Below are positions 8,542-16,729 of a stretch of DNA of 64,000 nucleotides, one piece after another. Position 1 is the stretch's first letter; every line of letters begins with the position of its first letter. The notes under the pieces were generated by a model. It was given only the letters and a program-made list of their open reading frames with translations. It was not told the origin of the DNA and made no database searches. The translations under genes were made by a program, and so were the position numbers. This DNA comes from UBA668 sp046086305 (GTDB lineage Bacteria; Actinomycetota; Acidimicrobiia; Acidimicrobiales; Ilumatobacteraceae): positions 13,100-77,099 of the forward strand of contig JBJSXI010000102.1 of NCBI GenBank assembly GCA_046086305.1, given 5' to 3'.

Positions 8542-9357
8542 ATGAATGCCGACGTGGATCCGGACGAATCCAACGGTCTCGCCCATTCGGCCCGGCCCGG
8601 GTGGAGGTGGTCGATCGCCACGGCGACGCTCGTCGTCGGGATCGTCGCATTCTTCTTCCCGCTCGCGCCGTTCTGGACCCTGTGGTGGCTGCTCGCTCTC
8701 GTCCTGGTGCTGCGCCTCTCGCCCATCGGTGCACGCTGGATCGAGACCCAACGCACGGCACTCCTCGCCGACCTCGTCACCCACTCGGCCGTTGTTCGTC
8801 ATCCGCGGCTCGTCGCCGTTGCCGTGTTCGTGCTGCCCTCCCTGCTCGCGCCGGGGGTGATCTGGGATCTCAGCGATCCTGTCGACCGGTGGAACGGCGG
8901 GGCACTGTGGGCGATGGCCGTGTTCGGGTTTCTCGTGCGCACACTTGTCGAGGAGTTGCGCCGCGCCGGCCACCGGGCCAGGTGGTGGATCACATGGCTC
9001 GCCGCGACGATCGCCATCGGCACTGCGGTGCTGTGGGGCCTCCCGGCGCATGTGCGCTGGGACTACTGCCGACCGCTCCTCACCGACGCCGTCAACCGCG
9101 CAGTCGGCGACATCGACGACGGTGTGCGGTGGTGCTGGGACGATGCCGAGGTGCGGGTCGTCGACGACGAGATCCGCCTCTACACCGACACCATCCGCGA
9201 CGACGGTCAGCCATCCGATGCCGGCAGCGGCCTCGTGTTCAGCACCGACGGATCGATCGTCACCGCCGGCGGCATTCGTACACTCGTCGACCTCGGCGGC
9301 GGTTGGTACTGGTTCGAGACCGGATCACCACTCCGCGACTACTGGTTCGACGGCTGA
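8542..9357 (+). CDS. Hypothetical membrane protein
   Basis: I do not recognise this 271-residue protein. A short acidic N-terminus is followed by about four or five hydrophobic segments between residues 20 and 170: a Trp-rich pair around 20-52, one around 88-105, one around 118-135 and one around 150-170. The last 100 residues are soluble and acidic, rich in Asp and Gly, with no motif I can name. That tail begins with a segment carrying DDGVRWCWDD and probably forms an extracytoplasmic or cytoplasmic beta-rich domain. The last codons belong to a 16-base tandem repeat that continues past the stop. Confidence 0.65.
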   Translation: MNADVDPDESNGLAHSARPGWRWSIATATLVVGIVAFFFPLAPFWTLWWLLALVLVLRLSPIGARWIETQRTALLADLVTHSAVVRHPRLVAVAVFVLPSLLAPGVIWDLSDPVDRWNGGALWAMAVFGFLVRTLVEELRRAGHRARWWITWLAATIAIGTAVLWGLPAHVRWDYCRPLLTDAVNRAVGDIDDGVRWCWDDAEVRVVDDEIRLYTDTIRDDGQPSDAGSGLVFSTDGSIVTAGGIRTLVDLGGGWYWFETGSPLRDYWFDG

Positions 9358-9408
9358 GTGGTTCGGCGGCCGAGTGGATCGACGGCTGAGTGGTTCGACG
9401 GCTGAGCA
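9345..9408. repeat. Four tandem 16-base repeats spanning a stop codon
   Basis: Units at 9345-9360, 9361-9376, 9377-9392 and 9393-9408 share the pattern GTTCGACGGCTGAGTG with at most two changes each. The first unit contains the last codons and TGA stop of the preceding gene. Because 16 is not a multiple of three, each further copy carries the TGA in a new frame. The array fills nearly all of the gap to the convergent nfuA gene. Confidence 0.85.
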
Positions 9409-9412
9409 CCGA

Positions 9413-10051
9413 TCAGCGGTAGTAGGGGTTCTCACCCGATGTGTGATCGGTGAGATCACGAACGCGTTCGATCTCCGGGATCTGCTCGCGGAGCATCGTC
9501 TGCACACCGTCGAGCATCGTCATCTTGCTCATCGAACAACCGTGGCAGCCGCCACCCATGGTGAGGTAGGCGGTACCTGCACCATCGTGACCCACATAGG
9601 TGACGAATCCACCGTGCGCGGCGAGCGCCGGGTTCACCTCGGCCGACACGACGGTCTCGACCCGGGCACTCAGCTCGTCGTCGCGCACGAGTCCTTCCAC
9701 GACCGGCGGCATCGGCTTGTTGGGGTTGCGGATCACGAGGCCCGTCGGGGCCGCGTGGTCGAGGACGGCTCCCGTGAGCAGTTCGATACTCGAGGCCGGG
9801 ATGATCACCTTCAGCGACCGGTCGTCGATGCGATGGGTGCGAACCTCGTCGGTGAATGCCGCAGCGGTGACGACGTCGAAGGTGAGGTCGTAGGCGAAGT
9901 CCTCACCGGGCTTGCTGATCACCTCGAGGCGCAGGCCGAGACGATCGGCATCAGGCTCGCTGTCGCGCAGGGCGAGCAACTCACCGAGGGCTGTCGGCGT
10001 GATCGTGACGATCGTGTCGGTCGCGTCGGCGGGCGGGGCGAACGGGCTCAT
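9413..10051 (-). CDS. nfuA: Fe-S cluster carrier NfuA-like protein
   Basis: This 212-residue protein has two parts. Residues 1-105 form a degenerate A-type (HesB/IscA-like) domain without the cluster cysteines. A C-terminal NifU-like domain carries the CXXC of GCHGCSMSKM near residue 177, where a [4Fe-4S] cluster is held between two subunits. This is the NfuA layout; the family carries clusters to apo-enzymes in the cytosol. The ATG at 10051 is preferred over a GTG at 10099 because a TACCCT -10-like hexamer lies 7 bases upstream of it (10059-10064), as at many genes here. Fe-S clients in this window include IlvD, the sulfite reductase, the ferredoxin and the indolepyruvate oxidoreductase. Confidence 0.88.
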   Translation of the reverse strand: MSPFAPPADATDTIVTITPTALGELLALRDSEPDADRLGLRLEVISKPGEDFAYDLTFDVVTAAAFTDEVRTHRIDDRSLKVIIPASSIELLTGAVLDHAAPTGLVIRNPNKPMPPVVEGLVRDDELSARVETVVSAEVNPALAAHGGFVTYVGHDGAGTAYLTMGGGCHGCSMSKMTMLDGVQTMLREQIPEIERVRDLTDHTSGENPYYR

Positions 10052-10141
10052 GACCCAGAGGGTACCGGCGGCGATGCCCGTGTGTCCCTGCGGAGCCACG
10101 GTGCCTCAGCGGAGGAGCCGGGGGGTGGCACAATCGGCTCG

Positions 10142-11194
10142 ATGAGACGCTCCCGACCGATTGCCCTCCTGCTCGTCGCGCTCGGCGTCGCCGCCTGCAG
10201 CGGATCCGAGACCACGACGCCCACGACCACCACGGTCGCCACCCTTCCGCCGACCACCCAGGCGACGACGACCTCGAGTTCGACGACGACGACCGAGCTG
10301 ATCACCACGACGACGATTCCCGGCCCGACCTTCCCGCTCACCGGGCTGCCGATCCCCGGCGGCGAGCAGATCGTCCGCGCCGCCATCGTCGCGAAGATCG
10401 ACAATGCACCACCTGCCCGCCCGCAGGACGGCCTCGCCTATGCGGACATCGTCATCGAAGGCATCGTCAACGGCGGGATCACCCGATTCGCAGCCGTGTT
10501 CCACAGCCGTGGCAGCGATCCTGTCGGACCGCTGCGGTCGGGTCGGCTGCAGGACATCGACATGGTGGGGTTCTTGAACCGGCCGCTCTTCGTGTGGAGC
10601 GGCGGCAACCCGACCGTGTCGGCAGCGATCAATGCGAGCGACCTGATCAACATGGGTCCGAACTACGCCGACGGCTACTACCGCTCGACCGATCGCAAGG
10701 CCCCGCACAACTACTACACCTCGACCTCGGCGATCTGGGCAGGTGCCCGCGAGGGATGGGGGGAGCCACCACAGGCATTCGAGTTCCGGGAGGCCGAGAC
10801 CGCTCCGGTGGGCGACCCCGTCTCGGCGATCACGATCACCCTCGAGAACATCACCGCCGACTGGCGATGGAATCCCTCGACCAGCCTCTACGAGCGCACC
10901 CAGAACGGTCAGCCACACCTCGACCGACCGACCGGGTCGATCCTCACCACGAACAACGTGGTCATCCTCGTGATGAAGTACAGCATCGACATCACGGGGG
11001 TGCCCAAGGCGCAGAGCGTCGGGTCGGGTGAGGCCCTCGTCTTCACCGCCGGACGACTCGTCCGCGGCACATGGACACGCGCCGACCGACTCGATCAGTT
11101 CACCCTGCTCGACGAGCAGGGCAACCCGATCGAGTTGACGCCGGGCCGCACCTGGATCGAGCTACCGCGCCGGGACAACACGACGTGGAGTTGA
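10142..11194 (+). CDS. DUF3048-type secreted lipoprotein
   Basis: This 350-residue protein begins with a charged N-terminus, a hydrophobic stretch and a lipobox ending in Cys19 (GVAAC), so it should be exported and lipid-anchored. Lgt is encoded at 47925. A 40-residue Thr/Ser/Pro-rich linker follows, typical of actinobacterial surface lipoproteins. The globular part fits the YerB/DUF3048 family: KIDNAPPARPQDGLAYADIV near 88-107, then the PVGPLRSGR motif and a C-terminal GRTWIELP. The function of this family is unknown to me. It is divergent from nfuA with about 90 bases between starts. A CACAAT hexamer sits 7-8 bases before the ATG. Confidence 0.85.
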   Translation: MRRSRPIALLLVALGVAACSGSETTTPTTTTVATLPPTTQATTTSSSTTTTELITTTTIPGPTFPLTGLPIPGGEQIVRAAIVAKIDNAPPARPQDGLAYADIVIEGIVNGGITRFAAVFHSRGSDPVGPLRSGRLQDIDMVGFLNRPLFVWSGGNPTVSAAINASDLINMGPNYADGYYRSTDRKAPHNYYTSTSAIWAGAREGWGEPPQAFEFREAETAPVGDPVSAITITLENITADWRWNPSTSLYERTQNGQPHLDRPTGSILTTNNVVILVMKYSIDITGVPKAQSVGSGEALVFTAGRLVRGTWTRADRLDQFTLLDEQGNPIELTPGRTWIELPRRDNTTWS

Positions 11195-12084
11195 GCGCGC
11201 CGGTCGGCGCGCGGACGTCACCACGAACACTCGGCATGGCGGCCCTCGTCGTCGCGATCATCACGTTCAGCTGGGGTTCGACCCTGGTCAAGTTGGCCGA
11301 GACACCTGCGATCGCGCTCGCCTTCTTGCGTCTCGCGGTGAGCAGCCTGATCTGGATCATCGTGCTCCGGGTCACCGAGGGCCGCTGGCTCTCGCGGGCC
11401 GACCTGCGGGCCTCGCTCGTCCCCGGGATCGCGTTCGGTCTCAACATCACGTGCTTCTTCACCGGCGTCACGCGCACCACGGTCGCCGCCGCCGAGTTCA
11501 CGGGTGCTCTGACCCCGCTCCTCGTCGTGCCGGCCGGCGTCATCTTCTTCCACGAGCGCACCCGACTCGCACCACTCGCCTTCGGCGCCGTGTCGTTCGT
11601 CGGCCTCGCCATCGTGCTGTTCAACGCCCCACCGACCGGTGAGTTCTCGTGGACCGGCGTGTGGTGGATCGTCGGCGGGATGTCGCTGTGGGCCACATAT
11701 CTGCTCACCAGCCGTCACCTCCGCCAGGGGCGTTCGGTGGCCGTCGTGATGGCCCACATCACGCCGCTCGCAGCGGCCACTGCGCTGCCGCTCTCGCTCG
11801 TCACCGCTCCGGGCGACCTCCTCGCGATCGACACCCGCTCGGTCGTGTTCATCCTCGTGCTCGCCATCGTCACGGGCACACTGGCGCATGGCCTCATGGT
11901 GTACGCCCAGCGGACCGTGCCGATCGGTGCGATCAGCATGCTGCAGGTGTCACAGCCCGCGCTGGCCGTGCTGTGGTCGGTGCTGTTCCTCGGGAGCAGC
12001 GTGCGGGCGGTGCAGATCGTCGGCATGGCGCTCGTCCTCGCCGGCCTCGTGGCGATCACCACCGCCACCCACCGGCTCGGATGA
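11185..12084 (+). CDS. EamA/DMT-family transporter
   Basis: This integral membrane protein of about 299 residues has ten hydrophobic segments in two repeats of five, the EamA drug/metabolite transporter layout. Typical motifs are TFSWGSTLVKLAE in the first helix and FFTGVTRTTVAAAEFTGALT between helices 3 and 4. The second repeat ends with LWSVLFLGSSVRAVQIVGMALVLAG. Such proteins export metabolites or amino acids, but the cargo is not predictable. The start is uncertain: GTG 11185 overlaps the lipoprotein gene by 10 bases, and ATG 11236, just before the first helix, is also plausible. The TPP riboswitch of thiN begins about 20 bases after its stop. Confidence 0.85.
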   Translation: MELSAPVGARTSPRTLGMAALVVAIITFSWGSTLVKLAETPAIALAFLRLAVSSLIWIIVLRVTEGRWLSRADLRASLVPGIAFGLNITCFFTGVTRTTVAAAEFTGALTPLLVVPAGVIFFHERTRLAPLAFGAVSFVGLAIVLFNAPPTGEFSWTGVWWIVGGMSLWATYLLTSRHLRQGRSVAVVMAHITPLAAATALPLSLVTAPGDLLAIDTRSVVFILVLAIVTGTLAHGLMVYAQRTVPIGAISMLQVSQPALAVLWSVLFLGSSVRAVQIVGMALVLAGLVAITTATHRLG

Positions 12085-12102
12085 GCCACCGGTAGGCTTC
12101 CC

Positions 12103-12196
12103 GCAGCGGGGAGCTCGCAGGTACGGCGGGCTGAGAGGGTGTTCGCCCCACCGACCCGGGAACCTGATCTGGGTAATGCCAGCGGAGGGAGGAACC
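12103..12196 (+). ncRNA. TPP (THI-box) riboswitch
   Basis: The segment carries the conserved THI elements in order: GGGGAGC, then CTGAGAGGG (12131-12139), then ACCTGATCTGGGTAATGCC and the 3' AGCGGAGGGA. It ends directly at the thiN ATG. The Shine-Dalgarno GGAGGGAGG (12184-12192) is itself the 3' strand that can close helix P1 with CTTCCCGC (12098-12105). Ligand binding would therefore hide the ribosome binding site, which implies translational control. It is expected to repress the thiN-thiB-thiP-thiQ operon when thiamine diphosphate is plentiful. Confidence 0.95.
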
Positions 12197-12847
12197 ATGG
12201 ACGCCCCGTGGGCAGTTGTCGTCGCCGGAGGTGGAGCCCTGTCGGCACGCGCGACGTCCGCCGTGCGGGCCCTCGGTGACCACGCCCACATCGTCGCCGC
12301 AGATGGGGGTCTCGACCACGCGATCGCCGCAGGGATCTCGCCCCACGCGCTCGTCGGCGACCTCGACAGCATCACGGCGGCCGGGAGGATGTGGGCGTAT
12401 GCGCAGGGCGTCGCGATCGACGAGCACCCTCCGGCGAAGGACCTCACCGACACCGAGTTGGCGATCACCACGGCACTCGGCGCCGGTGCCGACGAACTCC
12501 TCCTCGTCGGGGGCACCGGCGACCGGCTCGACCATCTCCTCGGCATCCTGCTCGCACTCGGTCGACCGGACCTTGCTGCGCTGCGCTCGGTGCGCGCCGT
12601 CATCGGTGACACCGAGTTCGTGATCGTGCATGCGCATCGGCATCACGAGTTGGCACTCGACGCGAATCAGCCCTTCTCGCTCCTCGCGCTCCACGGCCCG
12701 TGTCGCGGTGTCCATGTCTCGGGCGCGCGGTGGGAGCTCGTCGATGCACATCTTGGTTCCACCGAGGCACGCGGACTCAGCAACGAAGCGCTCGGGACGA
12801 TCGGCATCTCGGTCGGCGAGGGTGTGCTGACGGTGGTGCTGCCGTGA
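12197..12847 (+). CDS. thiN: Thiamine pyrophosphokinase
   Basis: This 216-residue cytosolic enzyme transfers pyrophosphate from ATP to thiamine. The characteristic ADGG...GDLDSI lies at about residues 34-58, the KDLTDTELA motif near 80 and the GGTGDRLDH motif near 105-113. The C-terminal thiamine-binding beta domain ends in SNEALGTIGISV and GVLTVVLP. Length is normal. It directly follows the TPP riboswitch, 4 bases after a strong Shine-Dalgarno. Its stop overlaps the thiB GTG (GTGA). Kinase plus transporter indicates salvage of external thiamine rather than synthesis at this locus. Confidence 0.95.
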   Translation: MDAPWAVVVAGGGALSARATSAVRALGDHAHIVAADGGLDHAIAAGISPHALVGDLDSITAAGRMWAYAQGVAIDEHPPAKDLTDTELAITTALGAGADELLLVGGTGDRLDHLLGILLALGRPDLAALRSVRAVIGDTEFVIVHAHRHHELALDANQPFSLLALHGPCRGVHVSGARWELVDAHLGSTEARGLSNEALGTIGISVGEGVLTVVLP

Positions 12848-13842
12848 CTCGTCGATGCATGGTCGGCTTGCTGGTCCCGGCTGCGCTCGTCGTGGTCGGA
12901 CTCGTCGGCTGCGGTGGTGACGACGAGCGCACCGTCACACTGCGACTCGTCGCCTACGACTCGTTCCCCACCGCCGACACTCCGCTCAACACCGCGCTCG
13001 ACGAGTTCACGGATCGCACCGGGATCGACGTGTCGATCGTCGTGGCGGGTGAGGCCGGCACGATGGTGACCAAGGCAGTCCTCACGTCCGGCCGCCCCGA
13101 GGGTGACGTGATGTGGGGGGTCGACAACACGCTGTTGTCCGCTGCGGTCGATGGACGAGTGTTCGACGGTGATCCCGTCACCGTCGATACCGGCGATGTG
13201 TGCGTGAACTACGACATCGAGTGGTTCGCCAGTCGTGGCATCCCGCCGCCGCAGACACTCGACGACCTGCTACGTCCCGAGTACGCCGACCTGCTCGTGG
13301 TGCAGGATCCGTCGACCTCGTCGCCAGGACTCGCGTTCCTCCTCGCCACCGTGGCAGGGACCGACGACTGGCGGGCATGGTGGACCGCTGCGCGAGCGAA
13401 CGGGGTCGACGTGGTCGACTCGTGGACCACCGCCTATTACGACCGCTTCAGCGGGTCCGGCGGCGGCGATCGACCGCTCGTGGTCAGCTATGCGACGAGC
13501 CCGCCCGCCGAGGTCGTCTTCGCCAGTCCGCCACGCGACACGGCGCGCACGGCCGTGAGCACCGGCACGTGTTTCCGCCAGATCGAGTACGCAGGCGTCC
13601 TGCGCGGCACGGCGCACCCTGACGAGGCCCGCCAACTCATCGAGTTCCTGCGGTCCGAGCGGTTCCAGCGCGAACTCCCTCTCACCCTGTTCGTCAACCC
13701 GGTGAATCCCGATGTCGAGCTGCCCGAGGTGTTCCGCCGGTTCGCCGCGTTCCCCGAGAATCCCTTTACGCTCGAGCCCGAGGTCATCGCCGCGAACCGA
13801 GCCGCCTGGCAGGACGAGTGGAACGACATCGTCCTGCGCTGA
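12844..13842 (+). CDS. thiB: Thiamine ABC transporter substrate-binding lipoprotein
   Basis: This 332-residue protein has a lipoprotein signal with a lipobox (LVGC) at Cys23, so it should be anchored on the outer face of the membrane. The mature part is a type-2 periplasmic-binding fold with the ThiB-like VAYDSF near the start, DVMWGVDNTLL, and the conserved SSPGLAFLLATV. It should capture thiamine or its phosphates and deliver them to ThiP. The GTG at 12844 overlaps the thiN stop by 4 bases. The end overlaps the permease start, so the operon is fully coupled under the riboswitch. Confidence 0.93.
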   Translation: MTRRCMVGLLVPAALVVVGLVGCGGDDERTVTLRLVAYDSFPTADTPLNTALDEFTDRTGIDVSIVVAGEAGTMVTKAVLTSGRPEGDVMWGVDNTLLSAAVDGRVFDGDPVTVDTGDVCVNYDIEWFASRGIPPPQTLDDLLRPEYADLLVVQDPSTSSPGLAFLLATVAGTDDWRAWWTAARANGVDVVDSWTTAYYDRFSGSGGGDRPLVVSYATSPPAEVVFASPPRDTARTAVSTGTCFRQIEYAGVLRGTAHPDEARQLIEFLRSERFQRELPLTLFVNPVNPDVELPEVFRRFAAFPENPFTLEPEVIAANRAAWQDEWNDIVLR

Positions 13843-15419
13843 ATCGTCCACCGGCGCTGCTCGCCGCGGGTCTCGCCGCGGTGCCGGTGGTGTGGTTGAC
13901 CGTCTTCTTCGTGTGGCCGGTCACCACCCTCGTCGCCCGCGTGGCCGATCGCAACTTCGCAACATCACTCGATGCCGCGCTCGCCGACGGTGTTCTCGGG
14001 TTCACCGTGTGGCAGGCGGCGCTCAGCACGGTGCTGACTCTCGTGGCCGGTGCAATCCCGGCGTACGTCCTTGCGAGGTTCGACTTCCCCGGTCGACGGC
14101 TCGTCGTGGCGGCGGTGACGGTGCCGTTCATGTTGCCCACGGTCGTCGTTGGTGCGGCGTTCCTCGCCCTGCTCCCCGACCGCCTGCACGGGTCGCTCAT
14201 CGCGATCTTGGCGGCACACATGTTCTTGAACATCGCCGTCGTCGTCCGACTGGTGGGTGCGATGTGGGCGCTCGTCCCACCAGGACTCACCGCTGCGGCG
14301 CGTACACTCGGCGCAGGGCCGATCGCCCTCGTCCGACACATCGTCGTGCCGCTCCTGCGGCCGGGGATCGTTGCCGCAGCGACGGTGGTGTTCCTCTTCT
14401 GCTTCACGTCGTACGGCGTGGTGGCCTTGCTCGGCGGCCCTGAGCGGGCGACGCTCGAGGTCGAGATCGTCCGGCGCGTCACACGCCTCGGCGATGTCGA
14501 CGGTGCGGTCGCGCTCAGCCTGCTGCAACTCGCGCTGCTCCTCGTCGCCGTTGCCATCTCGGCGCGTTGGCAACGGCGCGCAGCACGACAGATCGGCGGT
14601 GCACCCGAACTGCGTGCACCACGACGCAGGTGGCCGCTCGTCGCGACGACCGCCGCGACGACCACCGCACTGATGGTGGCGCCGGTGGCTGCCCTCGCGT
14701 GGCGATCGATCCATCTCGGCGACCGCGTCACACTCGAGGCCTGGCGACGCTTCGGCGATCCGGGATCCCGGCCCAGTGCCGGGCTCGGTGTCGATCCGCT
14801 CGGGTCGATCACCTCATCGCTCCGGATCGCCGTCGCGGCGACCGTGGTGGCCGTGGTCGTCGGCACACTCGGTGCCCTCGCCGTCTCGCTCAGCCGGCGC
14901 GCCGCGCCCCTCGATGTCGCCCTCATGCTGCCGCTCGGTACCTCGGCGGTGACGGTCGGCCTCGGCATGCTGATCACCTTCGATCGCGCGCCGGTCGACT
15001 GGCGGGCCGCGTGGTGGCTCGTGCCCCTCGGCCATGCGCTCATCGCCGCGCCGTTCGTCGTGCGCCTCGTGCTGCCCGCACTGCGTGCCGTCCCGTTGGC
15101 ACAGCGTGACGCCGCGGCGGTGCTCGGTGCGCCACCCATGCGAGCCTGGTGGGAGGTGCAGGTCCGACGCATCCGACGTCCGGTGGCGACCGCTGCAGCG
15201 CTCGCCGCTGCCGTCTCACTCGGCGAGTTCGGGGCGACGAGCCTGCTCACCCGATCGGGGCGCGAGACCGTGCCCGTGGCGATCGGACGACTCCTCGGCA
15301 GGGCGGGCGACATCCCGCGCGCCCAGGCCTTCGCCCTCGCCACCAGCCTGTTCGTCGCAACGGCCGCTCTCGTCACGGCCGTCGATCTCACCGGGGAGCG
15401 CCGTGCTCGACGTTCGTGA
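13818..15419 (+). CDS. thiP: Thiamine ABC transporter permease
   Basis: This membrane protein of about 533 residues has roughly twelve hydrophobic segments forming two fused permease domains, the usual ThiP arrangement. Each half has an EAA-type ATPase contact loop: AARTLGAGPIALVRHIVVP near residue 158 and AAAVLGAPPMRAWWEVQVRR near 435. The GTG at 13818 overlaps the end of thiB by 25 bases; a CTG at 13839 is another possible start. It couples to the ThiQ-like ATPase, whose GTG lies 17 bases inside this gene. Confidence 0.93.
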   Translation: MERHRPALNRPPALLAAGLAAVPVVWLTVFFVWPVTTLVARVADRNFATSLDAALADGVLGFTVWQAALSTVLTLVAGAIPAYVLARFDFPGRRLVVAAVTVPFMLPTVVVGAAFLALLPDRLHGSLIAILAAHMFLNIAVVVRLVGAMWALVPPGLTAAARTLGAGPIALVRHIVVPLLRPGIVAAATVVFLFCFTSYGVVALLGGPERATLEVEIVRRVTRLGDVDGAVALSLLQLALLLVAVAISARWQRRAARQIGGAPELRAPRRRWPLVATTAATTTALMVAPVAALAWRSIHLGDRVTLEAWRRFGDPGSRPSAGLGVDPLGSITSSLRIAVAATVVAVVVGTLGALAVSLSRRAAPLDVALMLPLGTSAVTVGLGMLITFDRAPVDWRAAWWLVPLGHALIAAPFVVRLVLPALRAVPLAQRDAAAVLGAPPMRAWWEVQVRRIRRPVATAAALAAAVSLGEFGATSLLTRSGRETVPVAIGRLLGRAGDIPRAQAFALATSLFVATAALVTAVDLTGERRARRS

Positions 15420-16473
15420 TGTCTCGCTCCGCCTCGGTGACCGTGTCGTTCTCGACCACGTGTCACTGCACGTCGCGCGCGGCGAGATCGTCGCGCTGCT
15501 CGGCCCGTCGGGCTCGGGCAAGAGCACCCTGCTCAAGGTGATCGCCGGGATCCTCGCTCCGGATGAGGGTTCGATCGAACTCGACGGCCGCAATCTCACC
15601 GATGTGCCGACACATCGGCGTGGGATCGGCATGGTCTTCCAGGATCACCAACTGTTCCCCCACCTCGACGTGGCCGCCAACATCGGCTTCGGTCTGCGCA
15701 TGCAGGGTCTGCGACGCACTGCGGTGCGCGACCGGGTCGACGAGATGCTCGAGCTCGTCGGACTCGCTGGCTTCGGTCACCGCCACGTCGATGACCTGAG
15801 CGGTGGCGAGGTCACCCGCGTCGCCCTCGCCCGGTCGCTCGCGCCACGCCCGCAGGTCCTGCTCCTCGACGAACCACTCACCGGACTCGACCGCGAGCTG
15901 CACGATCGCCTGCTCGTCGTCCTGCATGCGCTGCTCGCCGGTGTGACGACGATCCTCGTCACCCACGATGCCGACGAAGCCGCTGCGGTGGCCGAGCGCA
16001 CCCTCGACATCGCCGACCTCGCCGCCAGGCCGACCGGTGAGGTCGTCGAACTTCGTGCCGATGAGACGCACCCGCTGCGCCTGTCCGTGCTGCGACGAGG
16101 AACCCCGACGACCGACGTCACCTTCGCCGAGGACACGTGGCCGGGGGTGGTCCATCTCGGCGTGCGAGTCGGCGGCGACCTGGTTGCCACGTCGACATGG
16201 ATCCCCCGTCCGCTCGACGGTGTGCCAGCAGTGCAGTTGCGAGGTATGGCGACGGCGAACGGACTCCAGGGTCGAGGGATCGGCGGCACGCTCGTCGAGG
16301 CGGGGTGCGCCCGTGCCGCCACCACGGATGCCGAACTCGTGTGGGCCCGGGCGCGCGACGCAGCGCTCGCCTTCTACATGCGACACGGGTTCGTCGTGCG
16401 CGGCGACGGATTCGTCGACGACGTCACCGGACTGCCGCACCATCTCGTCGTGCGACCGATTGCCCGTCGCTGA
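15403..16473 (+). CDS. thiQ: ThiQ-like ABC ATPase fused to a GNAT acetyltransferase
   Basis: The protein has 356 residues. Residues 1 to about 210 form a normal ABC ATPase: Walker A GPSGSGKST at 34-42, Q-loop VFQDHQLF near 80, signature LSGGE, Walker B LLLDEP and the switch LVTHDADEA. This drives thiamine import with ThiP. Residues from about 225 to the end look like a GNAT domain: a ligand-facing strand, LRGMATANGLQGRGIGG with the acetyl-CoA loop (Gln-Gly-Arg-Gly-Ile-Gly) near 286-291, then AFYMRHGFVVRGD. ThiQ is normally about 215-240 residues and ends after the ABC part. The reading frame runs through without interruption and a ribosome binding site (GGGGAG) precedes the GTG. No separate start is obvious for the GNAT part. 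What is acetylated is unknown. Confidence 0.9.
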   Translation: MLDVRDVSLRLGDRVVLDHVSLHVARGEIVALLGPSGSGKSTLLKVIAGILAPDEGSIELDGRNLTDVPTHRRGIGMVFQDHQLFPHLDVAANIGFGLRMQGLRRTAVRDRVDEMLELVGLAGFGHRHVDDLSGGEVTRVALARSLAPRPQVLLLDEPLTGLDRELHDRLLVVLHALLAGVTTILVTHDADEAAAVAERTLDIADLAARPTGEVVELRADETHPLRLSVLRRGTPTTDVTFAEDTWPGVVHLGVRVGGDLVATSTWIPRPLDGVPAVQLRGMATANGLQGRGIGGTLVEAGCARAATTDAELVWARARDAALAFYMRHGFVVRGDGFVDDVTGLPHHLVVRPIARR

Positions 16474-16499
16474 CGGCCGATGCGCTCAGCGCAACGCCG

Positions 16500-16727
16500 A
16501 TGAGTCCCGATGACGTCCTGCACGAACGAGCGACCGCAGTGCGCCGTGCCGCACTGTTGATCGAGCGACTGCCACTCGACGAGGTCGTTCGTGCTGCGAG
16601 CGCCACGACATGGGTCGGCCCCGTTGCCGCACGCTTCGCCGAGCGTGTCGGCCACCACCGGCGGATGCTCGACCACATCGTCGAGGAACTCGTCGCGGTC
16701 GCGCGACGGCTCGAACATCCCGCCTGA
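16500..16727 (+). CDS. Small WXG-like helical protein
   Basis: This 75-residue protein has no signal peptide. It consists of two amphipathic helices joined by a turn carrying Trp-Val-Gly (TTWVGPVAARF, Trp near residue 38). Helix-turn-helix with a central W-x-G is the plan of WXG100/Esx proteins, substrates of type VII secretion, although those are usually about 95-100 residues. The gene starts 27 bases after the ThiQ fusion and ends 2 bases before the next gene, so it is probably a co-transcribed partner. No ESX machinery is in the window. It could equally be a simple helical partner protein. Confidence 0.55.
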   Translation: MSPDDVLHERATAVRRAALLIERLPLDEVVRAASATTWVGPVAARFAERVGHHRRMLDHIVEELVAVARRLEHPA

Positions 16728-16729
16728 CG

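Noticed and set aside
9345..9408. CRISPR-like array
   Set aside because: The units are 16 bases with no spacers between them; it is a simple tandem repeat.
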